A stretch of DNA of 64,000 nucleotides from Amycolatopsis mongoliensis (GTDB taxonomy: Bacteria; Actinomycetota; Actinomycetes; Mycobacteriales; Pseudonocardiaceae). Where the stretch lies: assembly GCF_030285665.1 (NCBI RefSeq), contig NZ_CP127295.1, positions 4,092,001-4,156,000 on the forward strand, in the 5' to 3' direction. The notes under the pieces were generated by a model. It was not told the origin of the DNA. It did no database searches and saw only the letters and a list, made by a program, of their open reading frames with translations. The translations under genes were made by a program, and so were the position numbers. Shown piece after piece: positions 1-7,899 of the stretch (the stretch's first letter is position 1; each line of letters opens with the position of its first letter).

Positions 1-1244
1 AAGCCGTGCCCGCCCAGCAGCTGCACGCCCGCGCTGCCGATCTGCATGCCCTTGTCCATGGCCAGCTTCCGGGCCAGCGCGACTTCGCGGGCGTAGGACT
101 TGCCCTGCTCGGCCCGCGCGGCGGCGCGCAGAGTCACCAGCCGCAGGCCCTCCAGCTCGATCGCGATGTCCGCGACGGAGAACGCAACTGCCTGCCGGTG
201 GCTGATCGGCTCGCCGAACGCCACCCGCTCGTTGACGTAGGGCACGACGTAGTCGAGGACGGCCTTCGCGGTGCCGGCGGCCAGCGCCGCCCAGCCCAGC
301 CGCGACAGCCGGACGAGATCGGTGAAGACGTCGAGCTTGCCGCCGCCGAGCAGCGCGCCCGCGGGCAGGTTGACGTGTTCGAGGTGCAGCTTGCCGGTCG
401 CGGCGCCGCGCAGGCCCATGGCCGGCTCGGCCTCGATGGTCACCCCGGCATTCGACGACTCGACGAGGAACAGCGCCGGCCCGCGGCCTTCGAGGTCGGC
501 CGAAACGATGAACAGCTCAGCCTGTGCCGCGCGCGGGACCAGCGACTTCACGCCGTCGAGCTGGTAGCCCTTCGGCGTGCGACGCGCCTTCGTCGCGGGC
601 TTGAACGGGTCGTAGAGCGCTTTCTGCTCCTGCAGCGCCAGCGCCGCAGCGGGCACGTTCTCGCCGACGAACGCGGGCAGGTAGTCGGCCTGCTGCTGCT
701 CGTCGCCCCAGCTGACCAGCGCGGTGCTCACCGCGGACGGCGCGAGCACGGCCACGGCCAGGCCGAGGTCGCCGTGTGCAAGCGCTTCCGCGACGAGCGC
801 GTTGGTGACGACCGAGCGTTCGGTGCCGACGCCGCCGAGCTCCTCGGGGATGCCGACCAGGCTGATGCCCAGCTCGGCGGCCCGGGTCAGCAGGCCTTCG
901 GGCGCCTCGAGCTTGGCGTCGGCGTCCGCGGCGGCCGGGCGCAGCTGCTCGGCGGCGAACTCCGTCACGGTTTCGACGATGAGCTGCTGGTCCTCGCTCG
1001 GGGTGAGGTCGAACAGCCCGGTGTCGCCGGCCGGCGCGAGCCGGGCGGGCTTGCCCAGCTTCTGCACCGACTTGAACGACCGGGTCGCCGCGCCGGCGAC
1101 GCGGAAGCCGTTGCGCGTCCCCGCGGTGACCAGGCTTTCGATGGGCTTGCGCAGCCCCGCCCGATCGACGACCTTGCTCCCGGCCAGCCGGGTCAGCGCG
1201 GAAAGGCCCCAGCCCATCGCGTCCCGTTTCCTTGGCGCAGCCAT
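1..1244 (-). CDS. Acyl-CoA dehydrogenase, 3' end cut by window edge
   Basis: FAD-dependent acyl-CoA dehydrogenase family member, expected to introduce the alpha-beta double bond into an acyl-CoA. The minus-strand reading frame is open from an ATG at 1244 to the window edge (about 414 residues). It shows the family's C-terminal helical segment near the edge (AMDKGMQIGSAGVQLLGGHG-like) and a middle domain around ALALQEQ and LFLVESS. The start is chosen because GGAGG lies just upstream. The N-terminus carries roughly 60 extra residues before the dehydrogenase core begins (DLTPSEDQQLIVETV). Two palindromes lie upstream at 1262-1279 and 1310-1329. The exact substrate cannot be told. Confidence 0.9.
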   Translation of the reverse strand, partial: MAAPRKRDAMGWGLSALTRLAGSKVVDRAGLRKPIESLVTAGTRNGFRVAGAATRSFKSVQKLGKPARLAPAGDTGLFDLTPSEDQQLIVETVTEFAAEQLRPAAADADAKLEAPEGLLTRAAELGISLVGIPEELGGVGTERSVVTNALVAEALAHGDLGLAVAVLAPSAVSTALVSWGDEQQQADYLPAFVGENVPAAALALQEQKALYDPFKPATKARRTPKGYQLDGVKSLVPRAAQAELFIVSADLEGRGPALFLVESSNAGVTIEAEPAMGLRGAATGKLHLEHVNLPAGALLGGGKLDVFTDLVRLSRLGWAALAAGTAKAVLDYVVPYVNERVAFGEPISHRQAVAFSVADIAIELEGLRLVTLRAAARAEQGKSYAREVALARKLAMDKGMQIGSAGVQLLGGHG

Positions 1245-1261
1245 GTGGCCCTCCATCCGTT

Positions 1262-1279
1262 ACCTACTCGTGAGTAGGT
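1262..1279. promoter_or_regulatory. Palindromic operator upstream of acyl-CoA dehydrogenase
   Basis: Perfect inverted repeat ACCTACTC-GT-GAGTAGGT, 18 bp upstream of the dehydrogenase ATG. Its size and symmetry match TetR-type operators, which commonly control fatty acid genes in actinobacteria. The bound protein is not identified. Confidence 0.55.
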
Positions 1280-1309
1280 TAACCCGGGACGCGGCTCGGC
1301 GCCAGTGTG

Positions 1310-1329
1310 GGCTCACTTACGAGTGAGCC
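1310..1329. promoter_or_regulatory. Second inverted repeat sharing the ACTnACGAGT core
   Basis: GGCTCACT-TACG-AGTGAGCC, a perfect 8-bp inverted repeat overlapping the last codons of the SDR gene. Read on the appropriate strand it shares ACTYACGAGT with the palindrome at 1262-1279, so it may be a second operator. It could equally be a weak terminator of the SDR gene. Confidence 0.4.
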
Positions 1330-2110
1330 GGGCCGAGATCGTCCACAGTTCCCGGGCGTCCCCGTGGTCCCGGCGTCGTTCGAGCCGGGGTCGTCCGCCG
1401 TTCCGGCCGCCCGGGCCGACGTACGCGTTGCCGGGGACGTCCTCCGTCGCGGCGAACAGGATGGGCAGCGCGCCGTACTCGGCCTTCTTCTGCGCGATGA
1501 CCGGGTAGAGCGCCTTCAGCGCCAGGGCCTGCACACCCCCGAAGTTCCGGTCGATTCCGGTCCGCGCGACGCCCGGGTGGGCTGCGACGGCCCGGACGGT
1601 GCTCCCGGACTCGGTCAGCCGCCGCTGCAGCTCCTGGGTGAACAGCAGGTTCGCCAGCTTCGACTGGCTGTAGGCACCCAGCGGCGAGTAGCGGCGGTGC
1701 TCCCAGTTCAGGTCGTCGAGCGGCAGTTTTGCTCGGCGCGCCAGATTGGACGATACGGTCACGACCCGACCGGTGAGGTGGGGCAGCAGCAGGGTCGTCA
1801 GCAGGAACGGGCCGAAGTGGTTGACGGCCATGTGCGTCTCGAAGCCGTCGGTGGTCTTCCCGTACGGCACCGCCATGACGCCGGCGTTGTTGACCAGGAC
1901 GTCGAGGTCACCGGTCCAGCCGGCGGCGAACTCGCGCACCGAGGCCAGGTCGGCGAGGTCTAGGTGCCGGACCTCGGTGTCGCCGGGAGGCGGGGTGACG
2001 CGGGCGGGGTCGCGCACGGCGAGGACGACCCGGTCACCCCGGGCGGCGAGTTCGCGGGCGGTGAGGGCACCGAGGCCGCCGCCGGCCCCGGTGATGAGGT
2101 AAGTGGTCAT
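1313..2110 (-). CDS. Short-chain dehydrogenase/reductase (SDR)
   Basis: NAD(P)-dependent oxidoreductase of 265 residues. The Rossmann TGAGGGLG motif is at residues 7-14, a VNNAG motif follows, and the catalytic YSQSK (YxxxK) comes after a VTVSS strand. The start is the ATG at 2110, because the Rossmann motif must lie near the N-terminus; longer upstream readings run into the divergent regulator. It faces the MmyB-type regulator at 2211, an arrangement common in actinobacteria where the regulator controls the neighbouring SDR. The substrate is unknown. Confidence 0.9.
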   Translation of the reverse strand: MTTYLITGAGGGLGALTARELAARGDRVVLAVRDPARVTPPPGDTEVRHLDLADLASVREFAAGWTGDLDVLVNNAGVMAVPYGKTTDGFETHMAVNHFGPFLLTTLLLPHLTGRVVTVSSNLARRAKLPLDDLNWEHRRYSPLGAYSQSKLANLLFTQELQRRLTESGSTVRAVAAHPGVARTGIDRNFGGVQALALKALYPVIAQKKAEYGALPILFAATEDVPGNAYVGPGGRNGGRPRLERRRDHGDARELWTISARLTRK

Positions 2111-2210
2111 GGTTTCAGCGTCTCGGCGCAGCGAACGTCGTGGCAGAGCGCGTCGATCGGGGGATCGGCGATCCCTGGCACCGGCCGGGAGAGCGCCGAT
2201 AATCGACGAC

Positions 2211-3035
2211 GTGGACCGTGCCGAACTCGCCGACTTCCTGCGCCGCCGCCGCGACGCCCTGCGCCCGGAGGACGTCGGGCTGCCGCCCGGGCAGCGCCGG
2301 CGGACGTCCGGGCTGCGTCGCGAGGAGGTCGCGACGCTGTCGGGCATGTCCACCGATTACTACACGCGGCTGGAGCAGCAGCGCGGGCCGCGGCCGTCGG
2401 AGCAGATGCTGGCCGCGATCGCCCGCGGCCTGCGGCTGACGCTGGACGAGCGCGACCACCTGTTCCGGCTGGCCGGGCACACGGCGCCGTCCCGGGTGTC
2501 GCGCGCGGACCACGTCAGCCCGGCGCTGATGCGCGTGCTGGACCGGCTGCACGACACGCCCGCGCAGGTGATGTCGAACCTCGGCGAGACGCTGGTGCAG
2601 AACCGGCCGGCCCAGGCGCTGCTCGGGGACGAGACCGGCCACACCGGGCCCGCGCGCAGCGCCGCGTACCGCTGGTTCACCGACCCGGTGGAGCAGCAGG
2701 TCTACCCGCCGGCGGACCGCGCACGCCACGCCCGGTTCCTGGTAGCGAGCCTGCGGGCGGCTTCGGGCGGCGACCCCCGGGCGGCGGAGCTGGCGCGGCT
2801 GCTGGCGGCGAAGAGCGCGGAGTTCGCGAAGCTGTGGGAGGCGCACGAGGTCTCGGTGCCGTTCGAGCGGCGCAAGACGATCGTGCACCCGGGCTTCGGC
2901 GAGATCGCCCTCGACTGCCAGTTGCTCCACACCGACGACTTCGCCCAGGTGCTGCTGGTGTTCACCGCCACGCCCGGCACCGAGGACGCCGAGAAGCTGC
3001 AGCTGCTGTCGGTCGTCGGCCCGGAGCTGTCATGA
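2211..3035 (+). CDS. MmyB-type helix-turn-helix transcriptional regulator
   Basis: Cytoplasmic DNA-binding regulator of 274 residues. An XRE-like HTH fills about residues 5-85 (SGLRREEVATLSGMSTDYYTRL). A C-terminal MmyB-like ligand-binding domain follows, of the kind thought to bind a small hydrophobic ligand. The GTG at 2211 is chosen because the HTH begins directly after it. It is divergent from the SDR gene with a 100-bp shared intergenic region, so control of that gene is the natural inference. Its stop overlaps the stop of the convergent ltrA-like gene within TCATGA. Confidence 0.88.
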   Translation: MDRAELADFLRRRRDALRPEDVGLPPGQRRRTSGLRREEVATLSGMSTDYYTRLEQQRGPRPSEQMLAAIARGLRLTLDERDHLFRLAGHTAPSRVSRADHVSPALMRVLDRLHDTPAQVMSNLGETLVQNRPAQALLGDETGHTGPARSAAYRWFTDPVEQQVYPPADRARHARFLVASLRAASGGDPRAAELARLLAAKSAEFAKLWEAHEVSVPFERRKTIVHPGFGEIALDCQLLHTDDFAQVLLVFTATPGTEDAEKLQLLSVVGPELS

Positions 3036-4235
3036 GTGCTCGGTGTGCACCTGCCGCCGCCACTCGGCGAACCGGAGGCGTTCGAAGGCGATGAGCCCGA
3101 GCACGAGCCCGGCGACGACCAGCAGCAGCACGGCGGCGGGCACGTGCTGCAGCAGTGGCGTCGCGGCGACCAGCACGATCCCGAGGACGAGCCGCTGGAT
3201 GTTCCAGCTGCCGAGGTTGCGCTTGCGCAGGGAGCTCAGCGCGATCAGGTAGAGCGCGAGACCGCCGGTCAGCGTCCAGAGCGGCACGCCGTGCAGGGCT
3301 TCGCCGGGCGTGTGGTGCTCGGTGTCGGCGATGGAGAGGAAGGACTTCTTCAGGCCGAGGGCGACGAGCACGATGCCGGCGATCAGCGGCAGGTGCAGGA
3401 AGGTGTAGGAGTCGGTGGCGAGCTTCGTGCGTTCGGTGCCGGTGGCCTGCGTCAGCCGGTGTTCGGAGACGCGCGCGACGACGTCGAAGTAGGTCCACCA
3501 CATCCCGGCGGCGAGCGCCAGCCCGCACACGGCGGCGCCGGTGACCAGCCACGACATCGGCAGCGACCCGATCCCGATGCCGATCGCGACGATCGATTCC
3601 CCGAGCGCGATGATCACGATCAGCCCGAACCGTTCGGCGAAGTGCGTGGGCGAGTTCAGCCGCCAGCCATCGGGCCCGGCGAGGTAGACGTTGAGGTAGT
3701 CGGCCAGCAGCGCGACGACCCACAGCCCCAGCTGCCACGGCCCGCTCAACGCCGTGCCGACGCCCAGCAGCACGACGCTCGGCAGCAGCCCGACGAACAT
3801 CCGCAGCAGGACGTGCCGCAGCCCCGGATCGTGTTTCGCCGCGCCCAGGTAGGCGACGAGGTGCAGCAGCCGCACGAGCGCGTAGCAGACGACGAAGAGC
3901 ACGGGCGCGAAAAGCCCGCCCGGATGGTCGACGAAGGCCTCGGGGATGGTGAGGGACACGAGGAACATGACGGCCATGGCCCCGAACATCGCCAGCCGCG
4001 CGATCCCGTGGTCGACGTGGATGGTGGTCCCGAGCCAGGCATAGGAGCACCAGCACCACCAGAGGACGGCGAGCATGGCCAGGCCCTGCCCGACGCCGAT
4101 GAGGCTCAGGTGGTCGGCCATCAGCTGGGTGGTCTGGGTGATGGCGTAGACGAAGACCAGGTCGAAGAAGAGCTCGATGGTGGAGACGCGGTGGTCCTCA
4201 TCCGCGCTCACCAGGTGCAGGCGTCTCGTGGGCAC
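3030..4235 (-). CDS. Low temperature requirement protein A (LtrA) family membrane protein
   Basis: Integral membrane protein of 401 residues with about ten to twelve hydrophobic segments. It has the LtrA-family N-terminal motif (VSTIELFFDLVFVYAITQ, about residues 17-34) and the conserved RFGLIVIIALGES segment. LtrA was first linked to cold growth in Listeria; its biochemical role is unknown. The start is GTG at 4235. It converges on the MmyB regulator with a 6-bp overlap and is divergent from the cassette that begins at 4292. Confidence 0.9.
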   Translation of the reverse strand: MPTRRLHLVSADEDHRVSTIELFFDLVFVYAITQTTQLMADHLSLIGVGQGLAMLAVLWWCWCSYAWLGTTIHVDHGIARLAMFGAMAVMFLVSLTIPEAFVDHPGGLFAPVLFVVCYALVRLLHLVAYLGAAKHDPGLRHVLLRMFVGLLPSVVLLGVGTALSGPWQLGLWVVALLADYLNVYLAGPDGWRLNSPTHFAERFGLIVIIALGESIVAIGIGIGSLPMSWLVTGAAVCGLALAAGMWWTYFDVVARVSEHRLTQATGTERTKLATDSYTFLHLPLIAGIVLVALGLKKSFLSIADTEHHTPGEALHGVPLWTLTGGLALYLIALSSLRKRNLGSWNIQRLVLGIVLVAATPLLQHVPAAVLLLVVAGLVLGLIAFERLRFAEWRRQVHTEHS

Positions 4236-4291
4236 GCCGAATTATGGCCGCCGGGGTACCGCCGGCATCGCGTTTCGGAGTAACGCCCTGC

Positions 4292-4330
4292 GCGAACATG
4301 GCCGAGCGTGCATATGTCTGGGACAATGAG
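4292..4330 (+). promoter_or_regulatory. Conserved block upstream of cyclase-like gene, copy A
   Basis: CGAACATGGCCG followed after 19 nt by ACAATGAG. The same two blocks occur at 14490-14527 before copy B with an 18-nt gap, although the sequence between them has diverged. Conservation of just these blocks suggests a promoter or operator for the first cassette gene. Confidence 0.45.
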
Positions 4331-4353
4331 TGCGGGACGTGGGGAGGTGGGTC

Positions 4354-5280
4354 GTGCATTCCTATGCGGCCGCGCTGCACCGGACGATCATGGCCGTGGA
4401 CGTCGCCGGGTACAACGACCCGAAGCGCACCATGGCCCACCTGCACGAAGTGCACGAGGGACTCTGGGCGGTCCTCAAGGGCACGTTCGCCGAAACCGGC
4501 ATCCCCTGGGACGTGTGCTTCGTCGAGAACACCGGCGACGGCGCGATGATCCTGCTGCCACCCGAGATCGCGAAGGCGGACCTCGTCGCGCAGTTCCCGG
4601 AGCGGATGCACGCGGAGCTGCGCCGGTACAACGCGGTGCACTCCGATCCCGCCCGGATGCACCTGCGGCTCGCGCTGAACGCCGGCGAGGTGGGCCAGGG
4701 CGGCCACGGTTCGGTCAGCAAGGCCGTGAGCTTCACGTTCCGGCTGCTGGACGCGCCCGGGGCGAAGGCCGCGCAGAAGGCCACGGGTGCGGAACTGGCG
4801 CTGATCGCCGCCGACGCGTTCTACCACGACGTCGTGACCGAGGACCCGGCCGCCGCCCCGGGTGAATACCGGCGGATTCCGGTGGCGGTCAAGGAAACCA
4901 CGACCACGGCGTGGTTACGCCTTCTGGGTGCCCCGCAGGTCGAAGCCGGGGTGCCGGCACCGCGCCCGCGTTTCGATCCCGGCGGCCGGCCGGCGACGTT
5001 CGCGATGGTGGTCGAAGCGCTCTTGGCGGTCACCTGCGTGCGGAACGCGGAAAGCCGCCGGCTCCTGCTGGGGATGGTTCCCCGGCGGGAAATCGCGGCG
5101 GCGGTTCCACACCAGGCGGAAGATCGGCTGCACGTGATCGAATTGGCGCGCACGTGCGAACGGTACGAGGGTGGTCTCGAGGAACTGCTCGCCACGGTGC
5201 GACTGCTCGACCCGGGATCGCCGCAGGTGGAAGAGCTGGCCGCGGTGGTGGCGAGCCGGTCGGGTTTTCGAGTTCGTTGA
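4354..5280 (+). CDS. Nucleotide cyclase-like effector with C-terminal effector-associated domain (copy A)
   Basis: 308-residue protein that starts the first cassette. Residues about 10-180 resemble a class III nucleotidyl cyclase: metal-binding Asp candidates are D16 (MAVDVAGYND) and D62 (ENTGDGAM), and E58 sits where guanylate cyclases carry their purine-selecting Glu. The transition-state Asn position appears as Ser, with Arg kept (SFTFRLL). Residues about 215-305 match the N-terminal domain of the next protein (effector-associated domain type), implying recruitment by homotypic contact. GTG 4354 has GGGGAGG 6 nt upstream and gives the same numbering as copy B. A GTG at 4330 is possible. 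Cyclase activity is inferred. Confidence 0.75.
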   Translation: MHSYAAALHRTIMAVDVAGYNDPKRTMAHLHEVHEGLWAVLKGTFAETGIPWDVCFVENTGDGAMILLPPEIAKADLVAQFPERMHAELRRYNAVHSDPARMHLRLALNAGEVGQGGHGSVSKAVSFTFRLLDAPGAKAAQKATGAELALIAADAFYHDVVTEDPAAAPGEYRRIPVAVKETTTTAWLRLLGAPQVEAGVPAPRPRFDPGGRPATFAMVVEALLAVTCVRNAESRRLLLGMVPRREIAAAVPHQAEDRLHVIELARTCERYEGGLEELLATVRLLDPGSPQVEELAAVVASRSGFRVR

Positions 5281-5292
5281 CAGTTGTCCGGC

Positions 5293-5329
5293 TTTTGCCC
5301 CTTTTCCCGCGTCACCGGATAGGTAGACT
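5293..5329 (+). promoter_or_regulatory. Conserved promoter-like block before VMAP gene, copy A
   Basis: TTTTGCCCC, 16 nt, then GATAGGTAGACT. Copy B has TTTTGCCCC, exactly 16 nt, then GATGGGTAAAAT at 15501-15537. The equal spacing with a diverged spacer is what a -35/-10 pair would show. It suggests that the adaptor-ATPase-FxsT genes have their own promoter, separate from the cyclase-like gene. Confidence 0.6.
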
Positions 5330-5374
5330 CGCGATCTTCGGGGGCACTTCGCGGGGGCGGGAGGTGGTACGCCG

Positions 5375-6862
5375 GTGTCGGCAAGACAAGGGCGGCCCCC
5401 CATCGGCATCGCGATTCGCCGCGCACTCGTCGACGTCCTGGTGGTAGCGGGTTTCGCCGACGACAAGTCCATCCGCACGTTGATGGTCGCGGAGTTGCGG
5501 CGAGCTCTCGACAATCCCTTCACGGTGCCGGACCAGCTGGCCCCTCGTGCTCAGCTGATCGAGATCGTCAACGGCTGCAGCGTGCTCGACAACGGCCTGC
5601 CGACACTGGCCGACGTGCTCGAATTCCTCCGGCCGGGTACAAAAGAGTGCACGCAGTTCCGCGGTCTGGTGGATTCCCTGCCGTTGCGGGATGTGGTACC
5701 GGAATCGGAGCAAGAGCGGTTCCGGCAGCAACTCGAGGGATTCGCGCCACCCGGGCTTCGGGCGGCCGTTCGCCGTGCCGCCCGGCACGTCTTCCCGGCG
5801 CCGGCTTTCCCGGACGCGGCGGAGGCCTTTTCCGGCCTTGCGGACTTCAACGCCGCGCCCGGAGAGCTGCCACCGGTCGTGGCCTTCGCCGAGGTGATCG
5901 CGGCCGAATGCGAAGAACAGCTGGCCGCGAACCTGCGCAAGTGGGCTGACGGACAGGCGCACCGGCTTCGGCTCGAAGGTGCGCTTCGCGAGCTTCGTTC
6001 CCAGGTCACTCCATCGCGGTCGGGTCGACTGCACCTGATGATCATGATCAGCCCCGACCCGGTCGACGCGGATCGGTACGAAATCTCGCACTGGCGGCAG
6101 GACGATCCGGGCGACTGGCCACCACCTCGTGGGGAAACCGTCGTGGCCAACACGGCGGAACTCGAAGACGAAGTGGCGAAAACGATCTCCGCGGCGGAAG
6201 AAGCGTGGTCGGAAAGCGACGCGGAAGCCGCCATCGAGTTCGTGCTCCCGCGCGGCTTGCTGGATCTTCCGGTGCACTCCTGGCGCACGGAGCGTGAGCT
6301 CGGCGGACCGCAGCCGTTGTACATGGCTTATCCGACGGTTATTCGTTCACTGGAGCGGATGAGTTCCCGGCGTTCGCACCGGGTTTGGCGGCGGCGGTGG
6401 GCTTCTTGGGCGCAGGAGCCATCCGTCGAACGAGTGTATTTCTGCGAGCCCGGCGACACTGAAGATCATCAACACCTCGACGCGATTTTCAGCGACGAGC
6501 GGTGGCTCATGACGGTGCTGACAGCGACTCCGCCGGCGAACCCGATTCCCGGCCGGGACGAGCTTTTCGCCGCTTTGCGCGCGGGCTTGCCTGTCGTCGT
6601 ATGGCACCCTACGGTCTCTTCGGAAGTCGTGCGTGAGGTGGTAACCTGGTTGGCCGGTAGTGACGATTTGGGGAATTTGCCGGCACTGACCCGGAAACAC
6701 CGGCTCGACGCGCTTCGAAATCGGTCGTCGTCCCCGGATGGCGGCATCATAGGGGATCTGGTGGTGCTATGGGACGACCCGAGCCGGATGCTCCCCCTCG
6801 CCGACGGCGGAACCGGCCCGGTTCCGGGAGGGGGTGCCGATGAGCACGACCGAGCGTCCTGA
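5375..6862 (+). CDS. VMAP-type adaptor with N-terminal effector-associated domain (copy A)
   Basis: 495-residue protein of the vWA-MoxR-associated protein (VMAP) type. Residues about 10-105 form a helical domain resembling the C-terminal domain of the preceding cyclase-like protein. A middle region (about 106-205) follows, and then the VMAP C-terminal domain with its hallmark EFVLPRGLLDLPVHSW around residues 288-303. In VMAP ternary systems this protein links a MoxR ATPase and a vWA protein to effectors. GTG 5375 has GGGAGG upstream. It overlaps the ATPase gene by 23 bp, as does copy B. The domain call is from remembered family features, not a profile search. Confidence 0.72.
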   Translation: MSARQGRPPIGIAIRRALVDVLVVAGFADDKSIRTLMVAELRRALDNPFTVPDQLAPRAQLIEIVNGCSVLDNGLPTLADVLEFLRPGTKECTQFRGLVDSLPLRDVVPESEQERFRQQLEGFAPPGLRAAVRRAARHVFPAPAFPDAAEAFSGLADFNAAPGELPPVVAFAEVIAAECEEQLAANLRKWADGQAHRLRLEGALRELRSQVTPSRSGRLHLMIMISPDPVDADRYEISHWRQDDPGDWPPPRGETVVANTAELEDEVAKTISAAEEAWSESDAEAAIEFVLPRGLLDLPVHSWRTERELGGPQPLYMAYPTVIRSLERMSSRRSHRVWRRRWASWAQEPSVERVYFCEPGDTEDHQHLDAIFSDERWLMTVLTATPPANPIPGRDELFAALRAGLPVVVWHPTVSSEVVREVVTWLAGSDDLGNLPALTRKHRLDALRNRSSSPDGGIIGDLVVLWDDPSRMLPLADGGTGPVPGGGADEHDRAS

Positions 6863-7898
6863 AAGCACGCACGACTGGTGGATCTACCGGGGCACGGGTC
6901 ATCCGCTGCAGGACACGCACCTGGCCGATCGGCTGCCACCGCCACCGCCGTGGCGCGACTTTCGCCGGGGCGACGAGCCGCCGGCCGTCGACGTGCCGCA
7001 GGACGACGCCGAGACCGACCGGCGCCTGGGCGTGGAACTGAGCTTCACCGCCGGGCACGCCGACCGCGCCGAAGTCGACATGGTCAATGCCGCGTTGTAC
7101 CTTCGCCGCCCGCTCCTGGTGACCGGGAAACCCGGCAGCGGGAAATCGACCTTGGCCTACCGGATATCCCGCGAGCTGCGGCTCGGGCGCGTGCTCCGCT
7201 GGTCGGTCACCTCACAGACCACCTTGAAATCCGGGCTCTACGACTACGACGCCATCGGCCGCCTGCAGGCATCGCAGACCCACGGCTCCAGTTCGGGGGG
7301 CACCGGTACGGGCGAACGACCCGTCGGCGACTTCTTCCGGCTGCGTGAACTGGGGACGGCGTTCCTGCCTCGGCGGCTGCCCCGGGTGCTGCTCGTCGAC
7401 GAGCTGGACAAGGCCGAGTCGGACCTGCCCCACGACCTGCTGTCGATCTTCGAGGACGGCGAGTTCCTCATCCCGGAGCTCGCGCGGGACGCCCGTAGTG
7501 CACCCGTCGCCGAAGTGTTCACGGCGGATCCCGGCTACACGGCGCAGATCGAGAACGGGGTCGTCCGGTGTTCGGCGTTCCCCGTCGTCATCATCACCAG
7601 CAACGGGGAACGGGACTTCCCGCCCGCGTTCCTGCGCCGGTGCCTGCGCCTGGAGATGAAGGATCCCGGACCGGCGAAGCTGGCCGCCATCGTCGCCGCG
7701 CACGCCCTCGACCCGAAGCACCGCGCGGTGCTGATCGAGGACTTCGTCACGCGGCGGGCCGCGCTCGGGGGACTGCCCGCGGACAAGCTGCTCGACGCGA
7801 TCTTCCTGGCGACGTCCGGGGCTTACCAGCCGGACGACCCGAGCTGGCCGGGGCTGGTCGAAGCACTCTGGCAGCACCTGAACCAGCAGGGGCACTGA
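6840..7898 (+). CDS. MoxR-family AAA+ ATPase (copy A)
   Basis: 352-residue AAA+ ATPase. Walker A is GKPGSGKS at 96-103 and Walker B ends in LLVDELDK (D187, E188). The sensor/arginine-finger region reads VIITSNGERDFPPAFLRRCLR. MoxR ATPases act as chaperone-like remodelers with vWA partners; here the partner should be the SAV_2336/vWA part of the next protein, whose gene starts one base after this stop. ATG 6840 is preferred over GTG 6834: GGGAG lies 9 nt upstream, and it aligns with copy B (M-S-[TA]...WWIYRGTGHP). The N-terminal WWIYRGTG motif is shared by both copies. Confidence 0.88.
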   Translation: MSTTERPESTHDWWIYRGTGHPLQDTHLADRLPPPPPWRDFRRGDEPPAVDVPQDDAETDRRLGVELSFTAGHADRAEVDMVNAALYLRRPLLVTGKPGSGKSTLAYRISRELRLGRVLRWSVTSQTTLKSGLYDYDAIGRLQASQTHGSSSGGTGTGERPVGDFFRLRELGTAFLPRRLPRVLLVDELDKAESDLPHDLLSIFEDGEFLIPELARDARSAPVAEVFTADPGYTAQIENGVVRCSAFPVVIITSNGERDFPPAFLRRCLRLEMKDPGPAKLAAIVAAHALDPKHRAVLIEDFVTRRAALGGLPADKLLDAIFLATSGAYQPDDPSWPGLVEALWQHLNQQGH

Positions 7899-7899
7899 A

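Noticed and set aside
6..1277. Long plus-strand open frames across the left end
   Set aside because: They are antisense shadows of the acyl-CoA dehydrogenase on the minus strand; the minus frame shows family motifs, the plus frame only Arg/Ala/Gly-rich sequence.
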